This document shows positions 1 to 11,149 of a stretch of DNA of 64,000 nucleotides, piece after piece. Source of the DNA: Ypsolopha sequella (lineage: Eukaryota > Arthropoda > Insecta > Lepidoptera > Ypsolophidae); the NCBI GenBank assembly GCA_934047225.1, contig OW203998.1:14151280-14215279 (forward strand), read 5' to 3'. The notes beneath the pieces are model-generated. The model did not search any database and was not told the DNA's origin. It saw nothing but the letters and a program-made list of their open reading frames with translations. The position numbers and the translations under genes are program-made. The first letter of the stretch is position 1; the number at the start of each line of letters is the position of its first letter.

Positions 1-66
1 TACGCTCGTGTTTTAAATCGTCCTCGTCATTGATTCCTTTTCGCCCTTGTAGCATAAACTACTATT
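1..66 (-). repeat. HP1 element, hairpin end only (cut by window edge)
   Basis: The first bases match the outer half of the hairpin found in six other copies here, ending in the hallmark GCATAAACTACTATT. The rest lies outside the window. Confidence 0.75.
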
Positions 67-99
67 GTGTACTTGAGTAAACTACAATATAAATAACAT

Positions 100-340
100 G
101 CGATCAATCTTGAGATCCAGATTCGATCCCCGGTCGGGCATGCACCAATGAGTTTTTCGGAATTTATGTGCATAGTATTTCTTATACGTACGTATTATAC
201 CTATATATACAACTCACACTAATAATCGTCGGTGAAAAGCGGGTGTAATATATGTGGACTATGACTTGAATTTCACAGTTCACACTCGGAACACCTCTGA
301 CACCCCCTTTGGGATTCATGTATGTCATGTCGGTATATAT
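100..340 (+). mobile_element. SINE-like fragment
   Basis: GATTCGATCCCCGGTCGGGC resembles a tRNA B-box and is followed by CATGCACCAATGAG, a combination familiar from lepidopteran tRNA-derived SINEs. A second copy of the CATGCACCAATGAG part lies near 62095. The distal part (about 225-335, with TTCACAGTTCACACT) recurs inverted near 37860-37970. No A-box or tail is visible, so this is a broken copy. Confidence 0.5.
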
Positions 341-586
341 TTTTATATAAATAACATGATATAGGTACTACAAGAGTGCAAATACTAAAAATTCAACAAA
401 ACATTATGTATGCCAATCAGAAAAAAAATCTGAGCAACACAAAATGACTTGAATAATAATAAATAAACAACTATTTAAAAAATAATTAATCTCAATATTC
501 AATGTCATGTGAAAAGTTGCAAGTGCAAGGTACGCAGGAATGTAAATTTTGTACAAAACGCAATTACTCGTTTGTTACGTAACACT

Positions 587-1018
587 AGGGTTGCCAACTT
601 TTTGTATAAGTAATAATATATATCTGATTTCAGGGAAGGTAAATAAAAAGTACGATCCTTTAAATAAAACGTATCCTTTATTCAAGGGGGTTCAAAGTTA
701 TTTTGAAAAAAATATCAAGGCAGCGGACGGTAGGTAGGAACTAGGAAGGCCAGGCTGCTAACTAACATCCTCAAATCCTTTTGTGAAACTGTATTTTTTG
801 TGCTCTTTGCACAAACACAAACGCACAACTCATACATTTTCCCTTGGATTTCTTTACGGCTGTGTTTTCGCTGGCTGGTGTTGTCAGTTTACGTTTAATT
901 TTACGTAAAGATTGAAATAAAGTATTTTCACGTACTTTATTGGTATTCAAAAGTATAAAGTACAGAGAACCAAAATAACGTGAAATACTTTATTTTACAG
1001 TACGGTTGGCAACCCTAT
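587..1018. mobile_element. hAT-like non-autonomous element
   Basis: The ends read AGGGTTGCCAAC and GTTGGCAACCCT, an inverted pair. GTAACACT lies immediately left (579-586) and again at 1019-1026, which fits the 8-bp target duplication of hAT elements; the right end carries two extra bases (AT). The inside has a second, imperfect inverted pair around GAAATACTTTA. No transposase frame is seen. Confidence 0.6.
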
Positions 1019-1358
1019 GTAACACTCAGGTACCTGTCTGCAAGTATCTCAATGTCGTGGTAATGTTTTTTCTCCAACGATAATCGTGTGATACTTTGTT
1101 CAATTTGCTGTTTTTGTGGTGAGTGACAGAAAATAAAGACAGTTATAGACCATGGGTATATTGACTGACTGACCAGAAATCAGTTTTTTTTTCTTGTGCA
1201 AGTGGCCCATAGCGGAGCATTGAGGGCAAATACTTTATATTCTCTGGCAATGATGTCGATTCGGCGCAACACAACTTCACTTATTTGACAGGACTAATCT
1301 TATTTTGAGCGTCCTGTCTTTGTCATTATGATACAGAAAAAAAAGACAGAACACTTAT

Positions 1359-2124
1359 GGTTAAACGTCAGTCGCTTAAGGGAAAGTGCATAACTTAACT
1401 TTGTTTTTTTTGTTTAGAAGTAAAAAATTGAAAAACCTTTTGGTATGTGGCAATTGACGCCAATAGTTCAGTTTTAGTGAGGTTTATAAAGGTTTATATA
1501 TCCTCTTTTTATTATTATTTCAATGTAAATTAGTAAATTCAATTAGTATTATCCCTAGCATAAGAATTTTGTACTCACGTAACCTTTTGTCACTGCAATA
1601 CTTTGTTTACTCAAAATAGATTAGTTGTTGAAACTTGTCATTGGCTGAAAATATGTACAATTAATTATACTTAGATGTAAGTGTTTAGTTAAGATCAGCT
1701 GTAAGTTTCCTTAGTAAATAAAAAAAAAAAAAAAAAAGAGTTTGAAATTTAATACACAATTAGTCATGATCTTGTCCAAACAAAGTGAATAAAGCATTTT
1801 AAGCATACAATAAAGCCGATTCTGAAGGCTTTAATTTTAATTTTAGTGCTGTCAAAACTAAATTTTCTTCGATACAAAATAGTCCTTAAGAGTTAGGGTT
1901 AAAAGCTAACTTTCTTTGGAAAATTTAAAGCTTTGACAGCACTAAAACTAAAATTAAAGCCTTCAGAATTGGCTTTATTGTCATACTCTTGCTTTATAAA
2001 CCTCACTAATACTGAATTAATGGCGTCAATTGCAACTTATCAACATGCTTTTCAATTTTTTATTCCTTAACAAGAAACACAAAGTTAAGATATGCACTTT
2101 GCGTTAAGCGACTGAAGTTTAACC
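1359..2124. mobile_element. MITE family C, nested copy
   Basis: The arms are inverted: GGTTAAACGTCAGTCGC at the left and GCGACTGAAGTTTAACC at the right. The homology runs inward through ...TGACGCCAATAGTTCAG. Flanks are TTAT (1355-1358, probably a mutated TTAA) and TTAA (2125-2128). A family A MITE sits inside at 1811-1977. A second copy without its left end is at 62930-63249. Confidence 0.75.
1811..1977. mobile_element. MITE family A, copy 1
   Basis: Terminal inverted repeats begin AAAGCCGATTCTGAAGGC and extend about 50 bp around a short middle. Copies 2-4 are at 7242, 11656 and 63372. It is about 167 bp and has no coding capacity. It is inserted in family C. Confidence 0.85.
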
Positions 2125-2128
2125 TTAA

Positions 2129-2558
2129 GAGAATTTTATTTTTGTCACTGTCACTCCAAGCAAAAAATCGCGCAGTGCGAGAGGGGCGGATTCAGGGCAA
2201 AAGGGAAAAAAGAAAAAAGTATTTTTATTAAAAACACTAAAATAGCTAGCAAAATTTCAAATACCACATCCCTAGATATTGTTGAAACAAACCTAATAAA
2301 ATATGTTATTATAATATAAAATAAAATATGTGTAGTTCTGTATATGGTTCCCATTCGTCAAACGAGGAGAAAAAGTGTGTTTTAGGACCTCATTTCAACA
2401 ATTATTTCTATCGAGGAAAATTTATCCAAACATGTTTTCCAATTTCAAAACTCTAGATTATATAGTCAAAATGCGTATATCAGATATTTATAAAAAATTT
2501 CCTTGTATTTCATGAAATACACAGAAAAGAAACATCCGTATTTTTTTCGCATGTCGCC
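2129..2558. mobile_element. MITE family D, copy 1
   Basis: It matches the copies at 39346 and 45968 across GTCACTGTCACTCCAAGC, GCGCAGTGCGAG, AGATATTGTTGAAAC and the right end TTTTTTTCGCATGTCGCC. It lies between TTAA (2125-2128, shared with element C) and TTAA (2559-2562). The first bases seen in other copies (GAGGCTATGCG) are mostly missing where C joined. Confidence 0.8.
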
Positions 2559-2734
2559 TTAAATTAAGTTTAGTCCTGGCAAATAAGTTAAAACGTGTTA
2601 CAGAATCGACACAAATGTCAACACATTTCTGAGTTGCGCACTAAATCTGCATAATCGTTGAACTGGTTGCTGCAAAAAGACGTAAACAGGTTATAGTTGA
2701 AAAAAAAAAATAGTTGTTTTCGTGAAAAATATTT

Positions 2735-3117
2735 AATAGTAGTTTATTTTACAAGGGCGAAAAGGAATAAATTAAGAGGACGCGTAGCGAGTGTTTTAAG
2801 CGTAACCGAGTAATTTATTGCTCTTACGCCCGTGTATCATACTACGTTTTTCAATGCATAGTGTCAGGAAATAAAACAAATATAATCTTGTGAACTTTAA
2901 ATTATGATTGGCTGAAAAGGACTGTATCCAAAGCTGTTAAACAGTGGAAAACAAAGTATAACATTTATGGTACACAGGAAAGGCTGCAGGTTAGCCAACC
3001 ATTGCAAATAAATAAAAAAAATAATAATAATATTAAAGCCCTGGGGCAAAATAATCGACTCTCTGTTCGGTTTTGACGCATAAAAAGTGGGCCTTTACGA
3101 GCACTTGCATTGAAAAG
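2735..3117 (+). mobile_element. HP1 element copy
   Basis: It runs from AATAGTAGTTTAT through an imperfect hairpin (about 2735-2864), then TTTTTCAATGCATAGTG, a core of about 260 bp and an inverted end TGCATTGAAAA. The central palindrome is partly lost (GGACGCGTAGCGAGTGTTTTAAG). Short open frames on the minus strand are not conserved well enough to call a protein. Confidence 0.8.
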
Positions 3118-3498
3118 TAATTTATGCTTTTTGTAATAATTTCGCGCGAAAAACTTGATTTCAATCAAGTTATAATTATTGTCATATGTATTTTTTGTCA
3201 ATATATTGTTACTATATTTGTAACCTTCAATCAGTATTGTTTGATCTAGTTATACCAGACATACGGTAAGTGGGCAGAGTACACATAAGGCTGTAAAAAT
3301 AACATCACACACAATATCTTAATTTTTTCGTTTTATACGAGTAAAAAGTTATTTTTAACATAATATTTCGTAATGATATTGAGAGGGTTTAACCCTTTAT
3401 CGATCACTTAGTATAAAGTGGTATAATAATATACTACTCACAATAAGGTCGATATCTCATGAAGTTTTGTTCTAATACTAAACCTTATTTACATGAGC
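3118..3498. other. AT-rich stretch, no gene seen
   Basis: I see no gene or repeat boundary. Short degenerate motifs around GTGGTATAATA near 3420 recur on the far side of the next element (5170-5260), so both flanks were probably one locus before the insertion. Confidence 0.4.
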
Positions 3499-5153
3499 AT
3501 CCCAAGTAGCACATAAATAATATATTAACTAAAATAACTGCAGATTTATGCCCTAAAGTCATATTTTCATTTTTAATCAGCACTGGTCAAGTTTTAAATT
3601 TGTATAAAGGCATTAATTTCATCTGATAATGCTTAATGCCATATTATGGTTACTAACAAAAGTATTATAATGTCAAAACTCCTATTTAAGTATAAGGTAA
3701 TGTTAATATACAGTTGTTATCGTATTTCGGTAATATGAAAAACATCATGCATTAAATAAGCATTAACATATTATTATTTAGTGCACTTAGTTGTATATTG
3801 TCATTTTCTAGAAACAATGGTATTTTAATGGTCTGTGGTTGTGTCGATTTAATGCTTATCCTATGTACACATTGAATAAAGAAGAAGTAATGCTTTAGCT
3901 CCGTTATCTTCTTAATTTATGCTTTAATCAAACATTAGGCTATATTTTGATCAAATTTAATGTATAATGTATGTACGAGTAATAAATAGATCGTAATTTG
4001 AGTTTTCAAATGGTTACTTTTATGTATTGTAACGGTGGATTTTATACGCATCGCTTGCGCCATGGACAAAAAACTTTGAAAAAAAACAAATAAAAACAAG
4101 TGGATTTAAAAGAAAACTGAAAAAAGAGTATTTTAATTTTATGAATTATTAATAATAATGTTTTAACAGATAATCGCGGTACCATACCTAACTCGATATC
4201 AATCCGTCACAAAGGCGTTTAATGATTATTTGCATTATAAGATACTTCTGAAGTGTTGAAATACGGCTGAACCTTAAATGGAAGTGTGTAATACGGTGAA
4301 TTACGAGTTCTATGTTTTGTGTCAGAACATAATACGATTAACAGCTCTACTACACTATATTTGAATGCCTAATGCATTAATTTTGCGTGTCGCCATTTGC
4401 TTTCTTGTTTCATTTCTTACAAAAAGATTTAAAGTCAACTTAATCAGATGAAAAAGGGTAAATTATAATTTATTTTGTGCACAGATGCCTATTAAACCAA
4501 TTATATTTGTTAAAACAATGCTAAAAGCCTAAATTTCAATAAAAGTTGTCGCTACTATTTTAAATTTTCTATTATTTTTATAATAATAAAGGAAGTTTGC
4601 GAAGGCGCGTGTATTTTACACCATAAACTTGTAAATTTTACTCCACAAACTGATGCTCGCAGCTCATTTCACTCATTACGAACTGTAAAAATGATAGTTC
4701 TCATTAGTTCAATATTAAAATTCACTTTAACACCAACACGGAACATAATATGATACCATTGCACATGACAATAACTTAAACTGATTGATATATTTTTTTA
4801 AATCTATTGAATATACTTTTCTATAAAGGAAATAAAACAGTAAGCATTGTAATAACATTAAATTAACATATTGAAATTTTAATTGCCGCATATCAATTGT
4901 AATATAGTCACAAAAAATTTAATTAGCACCTTTTAATGCTTTTATCTGACTTTATTAATGCTATTATACAAAAGTTGTAGTGCTATTATACACCCTTTAT
5001 AAAACTTAAAGCCGTATAAAGGGGGGGCCCAAATTTTACGTATAAGAGTCGTATAAAAGAAATACGGTTGATATACGATTTTCTTATAATGTAAAGCGCA
5101 TGGACTCGTGCTATTATAAGTTTGATATAATGGTGTTTTGTGCTACTTGGGAT
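3499..5153. mobile_element. Non-autonomous element with 15-bp perfect ends
   Basis: ATCCCAAGTAGCACA at 3499-3513 is the exact inverse of TGTGCTACTTGGGAT at 5139-5153. Between them lie 1.6 kb of AT-rich DNA with recurrent TTAATGC and GTATAA motifs and no long open frame. I do not recognise the superfamily, and no clear target duplication is visible. Confidence 0.6.
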
Positions 5154-5814
5154 ACCTCGATAGCGTGCGGTGGTAACTTAATATACCACTCAATGCAATC
5201 TTAGTGGTAGATGAATATACCACTACACACTTCATGTTTAACATTGTCCCTTGACAGTTAGTGGTACATATTACTTTATTTTTTTATAAAGAAGACATGT
5301 GTTTCATAAAAAAAAAAACAAATTGACATTATTATGTTACTAATGTACCAGTCAAAGGTATGATAAGTTTGGCGCTTGGAGCTAAAAAACAAAAAGTACG
5401 CTATAAAGGGTTATAGGTAATTTTAAGTCAATTATGTGGTAAACTTAACGCAAGACTTCAGAGGAATGACTATTTATTAAAGTTATAAAATTATTATGTA
5501 CCAAATGTGGTTTGAAATAAGTAGGGCAAATGGTATGTTGGCTGCATTTTTAATGCTGAACCTGCCCATGTTATGTGGGTTGCAACATGTTTAGTTTTGA
5601 ATACATACTTACTTAATTACGAGTATTTATAATTAAACAACCAACCTAAGTACTCAAATATAATTAAATTCTCGTATCAATCAAAAACGTATCCTATTAA
5701 AAGATGTATATTAGCTCAAAACGAAAACCACTGATGGTATCTCCCACGAAAACTCAGAAGTCATGTACTACAAATTTTTGTAAATTTTGTAAATTTGTAA
5801 ATAATACTCGTAAA
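5154..5814. other. AT-rich stretch, no gene seen
   Basis: It starts with repeated short motifs (ATACCACT and GTGGTA, about 5165-5270) that look like a degraded simple repeat. The rest shows nothing I can name. Confidence 0.4.
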
Positions 5815-6075
5815 AGTACAATATGGACATCAAATTGTAGGTATTAAAAATCTGATTGTAAAAATATATAGTTTAGCTTAATTAACTTGCATCTATTTCG
5901 AGACAACCTCGAAAAACCACAAAAAATGTATGTCCCCCCACCTTATCTCCAAACTGGTGGACCGAAAAATAAGAAAAAAATTGCGTACGTAAAGATAACG
6001 GGAAAACTATAGCGGTTGAGAAATTCACGAAACGAAAATGACAAAATTGAATTTTTCATTCACAATAGGCGGTTT
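5815..6075 (+). repeat. Partial copy of GGGTTCCGTA-type repeat
   Basis: It matches the inner part of the copies at 37068 and 58270: CAAATTGTAG, TGTATGTCCCCCC, AAACTGGTGGACCGAAAAAT and AGCGGTTGAGAAATTCACG in the same order. Both outer borders are missing. Confidence 0.65.
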
Positions 6076-6233
6076 TTTATTTTTATTATAGGTTTTATAA
6101 GGGTTTTAGGTTAGTTTTGCGTTTTTTGTTTTAGATAAGTTTTATTTTTGTAGTTAATTTCAATATTATTTAAAGATTTAAATTATACACACTTATTCAG
6201 CAGTGATTAAAATGTATTCTTAAGTGCCGTTCA

Positions 6234-6534
6234 GCAGAAAAATCCGCCTTCTTCAACCGAAACAGAACACTTAAATGCAAAATTTGCTAAATAGTTATTT
6301 AACAAAACCCATTACCTATTGTATGTGCTGCCATCCCAAAGTTACCATTGGTTTCTGTAAATTAGAATTATAAAGTTTTTAATTTTTAAATTCTCATTTA
6401 CAGAAACCAATGGAAATTTTGCGGTGACAGTTTACACAATACATAGATAATAAGATTTTGTTGAAGAACTATTCAGTAAGTTTTGAATTTGTTCTGTTTC
6501 GAGTTTTTAGAAAAAGGCAGGTTTTCACAATCCG
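6234..6534. mobile_element. MITE family I, copy 1
   Basis: A nearly complete palindrome of about 300 bp. CGAAACAGAACACTTAAATG at the left pairs with ...TTTGTTCTGTTTCG at the right, and the middle holds inverted GGTTTCTGTAAATTAGAA and CATTTACAGAAACC. Copy 2 is at 34836-35166. Confidence 0.8.
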
Positions 6535-6540
6535 TCTAAA

Positions 6541-7053
6541 CGCTCTTTATTATTTTAAATCAAGAAGAAGTCTATTTACTATGGTACTACTATGTTAACT
6601 CTACTAGTCCCTAGCACTTCCACTTACACGGGTAGAGTAGGAAGTCGAGTGCAAAGGTATTTATTTCAATATAATTTACTCATTTTGTATAAGAAAGAAT
6701 CAGATTACCTAAATAGTGACACTTAATTTCACCCAACAATCCAATATCAATTAAAAATTGTTCAACAAATAGCAAAGCTACAAGAATAATTTACAACATG
6801 TCCAAAGAAACAATAAATACATCAAGAAACTGCGCTCGAATCATGCTTCATGCATGCATGGGTAATGGTGCGTTCAAAACAGTGACACTGCTGCATGCAA
6901 ACTCGTTCATCGCCGGATTTGAAATCGCGTGTTACGAAAAATATATACCCATATTTTTATAACTTTAGACATGGTTTGTACCTACCATTAGGCATGGTTC
7001 TTTTTGTGAATAATATTAACTTTTTAAATGTAACTCTCGTTACTGATTGAACT
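6541..7053. other. No feature recognised
   Basis: AT-rich DNA with a short GCATGCATG run near 6850. No open frame, repeat end or hairpin stood out. Confidence 0.35.
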
Positions 7054-7099
7054 TTTTCACGCTTTTTTGTAACTGTAAAGTTACAAAAAAGCGTGAAAA
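7054..7099. repeat. Short perfect hairpin
   Basis: Two 20-bp arms (7054-7073 and 7080-7099) starting TTTTCACGC are perfect inverse copies, separated by the loop TGTAAA. It may be a MITE relic. A microRNA precursor cannot be excluded, but the arms are low in complexity. Confidence 0.6.
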
Positions 7100-7241
7100 T
7101 TTTAAAGCTGATGGTTTTAGAACATAATAAAAATATATATATACAACAAATCTATATCTATATTAATAATAAAGTAGTAAAAAATCCGTGCCCATACATT
7201 GAATATTTTTGCGAAATTTTAAATGAAATAATTACCTAATT

Positions 7242-7413
7242 ATTAAAGCCAATTCTGAAGGCTTTACTTTTAGTTTTAGTGCTGTCAAAGCTTGAAATTT
7301 TCAAAAGAAATTTAGCTTCTAATCCATACTTTTACAGACTATTTTGTATCGAAGAAAATTTAGTTTTGACAGCACTAAAACTAAAATTAAAGTCTTCAGA
7401 ATCGGCTTTATTA
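7242..7413. mobile_element. MITE family A, copy 2
   Basis: It has the same ends as copy 1 (AAAGCC.ATTCTGAAGGC and its inverse) and the same middle, with TTTTGTATCGAAGAAAATTT. About 170 bp. Confidence 0.85.
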
Positions 7414-7432
7414 TTAGAGTGCATTACAAACT

Positions 7433-7546
7433 TGAAATCAATCAGAAACTAATTTAAAAGCACAATTATTTTGAAAAAGTTTCTGGGGCTAGGACTTTTT
7501 TTTTCAAAGTATTTTTGCTTTTAAATTTGTTTCTGATTGATTTCAA
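7433..7546. mobile_element. Short palindromic MITE
   Basis: TGAAATCAATCAGAAAC at the left is the inverse of GTTTCTGATTGATTTCA at the right, and the pairing continues into TTTAAAAGCA. No second copy was noticed in the window. Confidence 0.6.
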
Positions 7547-8210
7547 TTATAACATTGCAGGGTTTTTAACGATACGTTACCAAGAAAACCAGACTTTATA
7601 GGACATACGGAACCAACCCAGTTAAGTGTGAAGACAAGATAGCCTGAACAGCTCTGCGGTCAATGAACCCGCGCAATTTCCCGCACCTACAGCTAATGCG
7701 CTTCATAAACGCGTGAAATTGAGACCTTTTTGTCTGTTGTTGTCAGACTAAGTCTGATTGACAGGTTGTTTGTCACTTTATGTAACGTTACTGTTGTGGC
7801 ACTGTCATGTCCGTTTACATTGTTACTGTTTATTTCTGAGGAACTGCATTGCAGTTTGCCCGCACGTCAAACTATCTAACCACAGCTCTTATTACGCTCT
7901 TATGAGCCGTGTAGCTTGCTGTAGCTGAAGCATTTAACTTTGATGATGATTATTTCATGGTTATTTTACATTATATTTTATATTCTATGCATAAAGATGA
8001 AAGTAATTAAATTATATTTATTTGAGATTGAGCGAGCAGATGGACGAAACGGATGTAGTAGCTTCTAAAGAGATTCAGATGCTTTCCGAGACCCTAAATA
8101 AAGCATCCGTAAATTGAAACCAGATTTACTGGTAATTACGTTAGTGATGGTATGAATTTCACTTCGAGGTCGCACTTTCGTCCTACAGTTGTTGCATCTT
8201 TATGTTCTGA
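7547..8210. other. No clear gene; weak coding-like frame
   Basis: Less AT-rich than its surroundings. A 26-codon frame starts with ATG at 8041 and ends with TGA near 8117. It could be a terminal exon, but no good splice acceptor settles this. Nothing else stood out. Confidence 0.25.
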
Positions 8211-8618
8211 ATGAAAAACATAAAAAGAAAAACAGGGTTTCGAAATAGTATATTTCGTGACAAGTATAAAATGGCGGATTTTCTTACCCGAGGAATGAAG
8301 CTAGTTTCGACGTTCGGAGCTTACATTCCGAGGGTAAGAAATCTCATTTTTACTCGTTGCGAACGATACTTTTTCTACTACCTGATTTGTGTAATTAAAT
8401 ATTTAATTTTTCCTTTCTTTAATGTATTTTATGACTTTGCAAAGCACGGCGCGGTTTTTACCTTTTTTTTTTCAGGCTTCGGCCAGCGGCTTTTATTTGT
8501 GGCCAGTATCATTTTGCGAAAAAAGAGTGTCAGACGCGATATAATCGATTATGTCGTGAATCGGAACGCAGGGAATTTCGATTGTAAAGATAAACTAAGG
8601 ACGTCAAAAAGAACCTAA
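8211..8618 (+). CDS. Unrecognised 135-codon open frame (doubtful)
   Basis: The longest plus-strand frame in the first 20 kb. The inner ATG at 8271 has a good context (AAA before, G after). GTAAGAA at 8334 and a polypyrimidine tract with CAG ending at 8475 look like an intron of 142 bases. Unspliced, residues about 53-75 are hydrophobic; spliced, the frame ends after 44 codons. AATAAA follows near 8664, and a short stretch (GTCAAAAAGAACCTAATTT) is duplicated just before it. I recognise no family, and no homologue was seen elsewhere in the window. A chance frame is quite possible. Confidence 0.2.
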   Translation: MKNIKRKTGFRNSIFRDKYKMADFLTRGMKLVSTFGAYIPRVRNLIFTRCERYFFYYLICVIKYLIFPFFNVFYDFAKHGAVFTFFFSGFGQRLLFVASIILRKKSVRRDIIDYVVNRNAGNFDCKDKLRTSKRT

Positions 8619-9200
8619 TTTAGCATGAAATGAAGACAAACGTCAAAAAGAACCTAATTTTGCAATAAATGAAATTTCAATACGATATTTCAAACTGACC
8701 TGATAGTCATTCCGCAATGGGGCCCGGAAAGTTCGATTTTCAAAACTAATTTCGAGTATTAAATGGAACTTTTTCATAAAGGTAGAAGAAAAACATACAT
8801 TTGTACAAAGGCGGACTTTAACAACTCAACATTTTACTAATGGGGGTCAACAACTCAACATTTTACTCGTATTTTGCGAAATTTCCAAAATTTGTTATCT
8901 ATCCGTGATACTGATCACTTACCAAGCCTCTGGCATGAATTTGTCTGTTTAAATTAATGTCTCCTTAATTTAAAAAATATGTAATAATCTAGCCTTTGCC
9001 CGCGACTGCCAGAATGACTTTCAAACTTTACTATGTTTAGCGAGAATTTTGTTACATGCGTAAGTACAGATTCTTTGTTGTTATCTATTATAAATAATCT
9101 TTGAAAAAATGTTGATATTAATTAAATCCATACTGTATCTATCTATAAATATAAGTATACCCTGACTGAGTGACTAGTACTGATCTATCGACGTCTACAC

Positions 9201-9901
9201 CAGGGACGGGGAAACTTTTCCTTCGCGTGCCAATATTTACTAACGAAATATATGGCGGGAAAAGTTGTTGCATTTTTAGCTATATTATTTACTGAAATAA
9301 AAATATAGTATGTATTTTCTGAAACACTAATTTATTGTGCAATATTACAAAATAACTATTGAAATAAGGAATAATTTCAAATTGCAATTAAATTAAATTT
9401 TAAAGTTAGCTGCGAAATTTCTAACCATACGAAAACTTCTCTTGAGAACATGCATTTGAAAATGATGAAAAGGAAACTAAATGTCTGGCTACTAAACAAA
9501 TGTTTTATGACATTAGAGAGTATTTAAATCCTACAACCTGATGACATGAAATATTAATAATAATATGACACACAATCATTTGAAAAAACAATATCATAAA
9601 TAACAATTTAGAATAATTTAGTCTCATAGTATAATAATGTACATAGATAACGTAAAATAACTTTTTTTTGCATGTACATTTTAATATTTGTATACTGTAT
9701 AGTACAGTGAAATATGAAGAGGCCAAACTGTAGATATATTTTTAAGATCTGTATCGGTACCCATATTTATACAAATAAACTTTTCATTTTCATTTCATTT
9801 TTCATTTTCATTTTCATTGATTTTTGTTTGATGTTCGCGGGCCGGATTTCAACGCTTCGCGGGCCGGAAATGGCCCGCGGGCCTTAGTTTCCCCATCCCT
9901 G
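9201..9901. mobile_element. hAT element K, copy 1
   Basis: The ends are CAGGGACGGGGAAAC and TTTCCCCATCCCTG. The 8-bp flanks GTCTACAC (9193-9200) and GTCTAGAC (9902-9909) match at 7 of 8 bases. The right end has paired GCGGGCCGG motifs. It aligns with copy 2 at 32406-32731 except for an extra 370 bp. No transposase frame remains. Confidence 0.8.
9446..9815 (+). mobile_element. Probable LINE 3' fragment inside hAT element K
   Basis: This block is absent from the second copy of K. It ends in AATAAACTTTTCATTTTCAT and a run of CATTTT-like repeats, as expected for a 5'-truncated retroposon with a simple-repeat tail. TTGA at both borders may be a short target duplication. Confidence 0.45.
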
Positions 9902-10215
9902 GTCTAGACTAAACGGCTGGACCTAGGAATATGAAATTTGGACTGCAAGTTCCTTGTATGACGTAGACATCCGCTAAGAAGGACACCGAGGGGACCCACA
10001 TGAGCCAAATTCATACTGGAGGCTTGTTAAGTGATCAGTATCACGGATCGATAACGCTTTTTGCTAATGTTGCTAAATAAAATGTTGACCTCCCATATTC
10101 TTTGACTCGGGGCTGGGTGTGCATTTATAGGGAACACGAAAAGGGTTTTCAAACCTTGGTACTGAACAAATACCGAGTCTTCAGTATGAATTTCGCTGCA
10201 TGAATTAATGTCACT

Positions 10216-10491
10216 TTATACAACGTCAAATTTAAGTCATTTTGTTATCGAAAACTGGTGATAGTACTTGTCCATATAAACAACTTTTACTATGGAGCCG
10301 ACCCTGAAATCGTAAAAAAAATATCAGCCGTTCCATGGAAAAGTTAAATACCTACTCGACCCAAATGTATGAAACAGCTGATTTTTTTTCACGATTTCAG
10401 GGTTGGCTTCATAGTAAAAGTTGTTTATATGTACAGTAAGTAGTATCACCAGTTTTCGTTAACAAAATGACTTAAATTTCACGTTGTATAG
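10216..10491. mobile_element. MITE family G, copy 1
   Basis: An almost full palindrome. TATACAACGTCAAATTTAAG at the left pairs with CTTAAATTTCACGTTGTATA at the right. The middle has AACTTTTACTATGGAGCC and its inverse, shared with family F. Copy 2 is at 13848-14114. Confidence 0.8.
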
Positions 10492-11149
10492 GTAGGATGT
10501 TTGAAGAGAAGTTACTCTCTCACTTGTGCGTGGAGATCAAAGTTATCGATACTAAAAAAAGCTGATTGAAGTTCAAAGCTTTTATACAATATGTAGAGAA
10601 ACGATAATGAAAATGTTTGACCACATAATAATAAAATAATGAAAGCATCTGAACTGTTTCCAGGTTTGGTTTTGGTGAAGTTCTTGAAACATGAAGAAGG
10701 GCAGCTAAAATACAAATCAATATAATTACAAATTTTAAACTTTCATGCCAAACTGGTCTATGTTCTTATACAAAAGTTTATATTCGATCCATTGTTGCGA
10801 TTGCCCTACAAATGTACATTTAAACATCCTTAAATTTCATGATGTAAAATTGATAAATTAAAACGCGTTTGATTAAATCTCTCATTGTCGGATAGACAAG
10901 ATTAGTTCCACTGTTGTTAATTGTTTTGATAAAAGAAACCCTCCAGCGATTGAAAATAGGTCACTATATTGAAGTTCTTACCAAATTACTGATAAATCCC
11001 GACTCTATAATATTAATTACCATAATTGTGACACGGATAAATCCTAGCCTGCCAGTACTGTTAAGTCTTTTTACATCCAGCTACGATTCCAGTCCTCTCC
11101 ATGTATAGGAATAGCTTGCAAGTCTGCATTCCTTGAAAGACAACCACCG
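10492..11149. other. No feature recognised
   Basis: AT-rich DNA with only short, overlapping open frames that have no family resemblance. Confidence 0.35.

Larger units (their letters stand above)
1254..2613. mobile_element. MITE family B, interrupted copy
   Basis: The left end (1254 to about 1354, TGTCGATTCGGCGCAACAC...) and right end (2561-2613, ...GTGTTACAGAATCGACA) match the two ends of the intact 157-bp copy at 22902-23058. Everything between them is later insertions (families C, D and A). The junction falls where a third copy (near 30105) has TTAA. Confidence 0.75.
8842..10100. mobile_element. Family N-like element with about 100-bp arms, interrupted
   Basis: GTGATACTGATCACTTA with its neighbours (8842-8945) is inverted at about 10004-10100, with matching GTCAACA...CATTTTA outer parts. 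The arms resemble the palindromic family at 25289-25826 (TTACCAAGCCT...ATGAATTTG). A hAT element at 9201-9901 lies between the arms. Confidence 0.6.

Noticed and set aside
110..150. tRNA gene at the B-box-like sequence
   Set aside because: No A-box, acceptor stem or anticodon arm can be paired; it fits a SINE fragment better.
2965..3201. Repeated minus-strand frame in HP1 copies as a conserved protein
   Set aside because: Similar frames in two HP1 copies follow from nucleotide similarity; other copies are interrupted and the frame runs out of the element.
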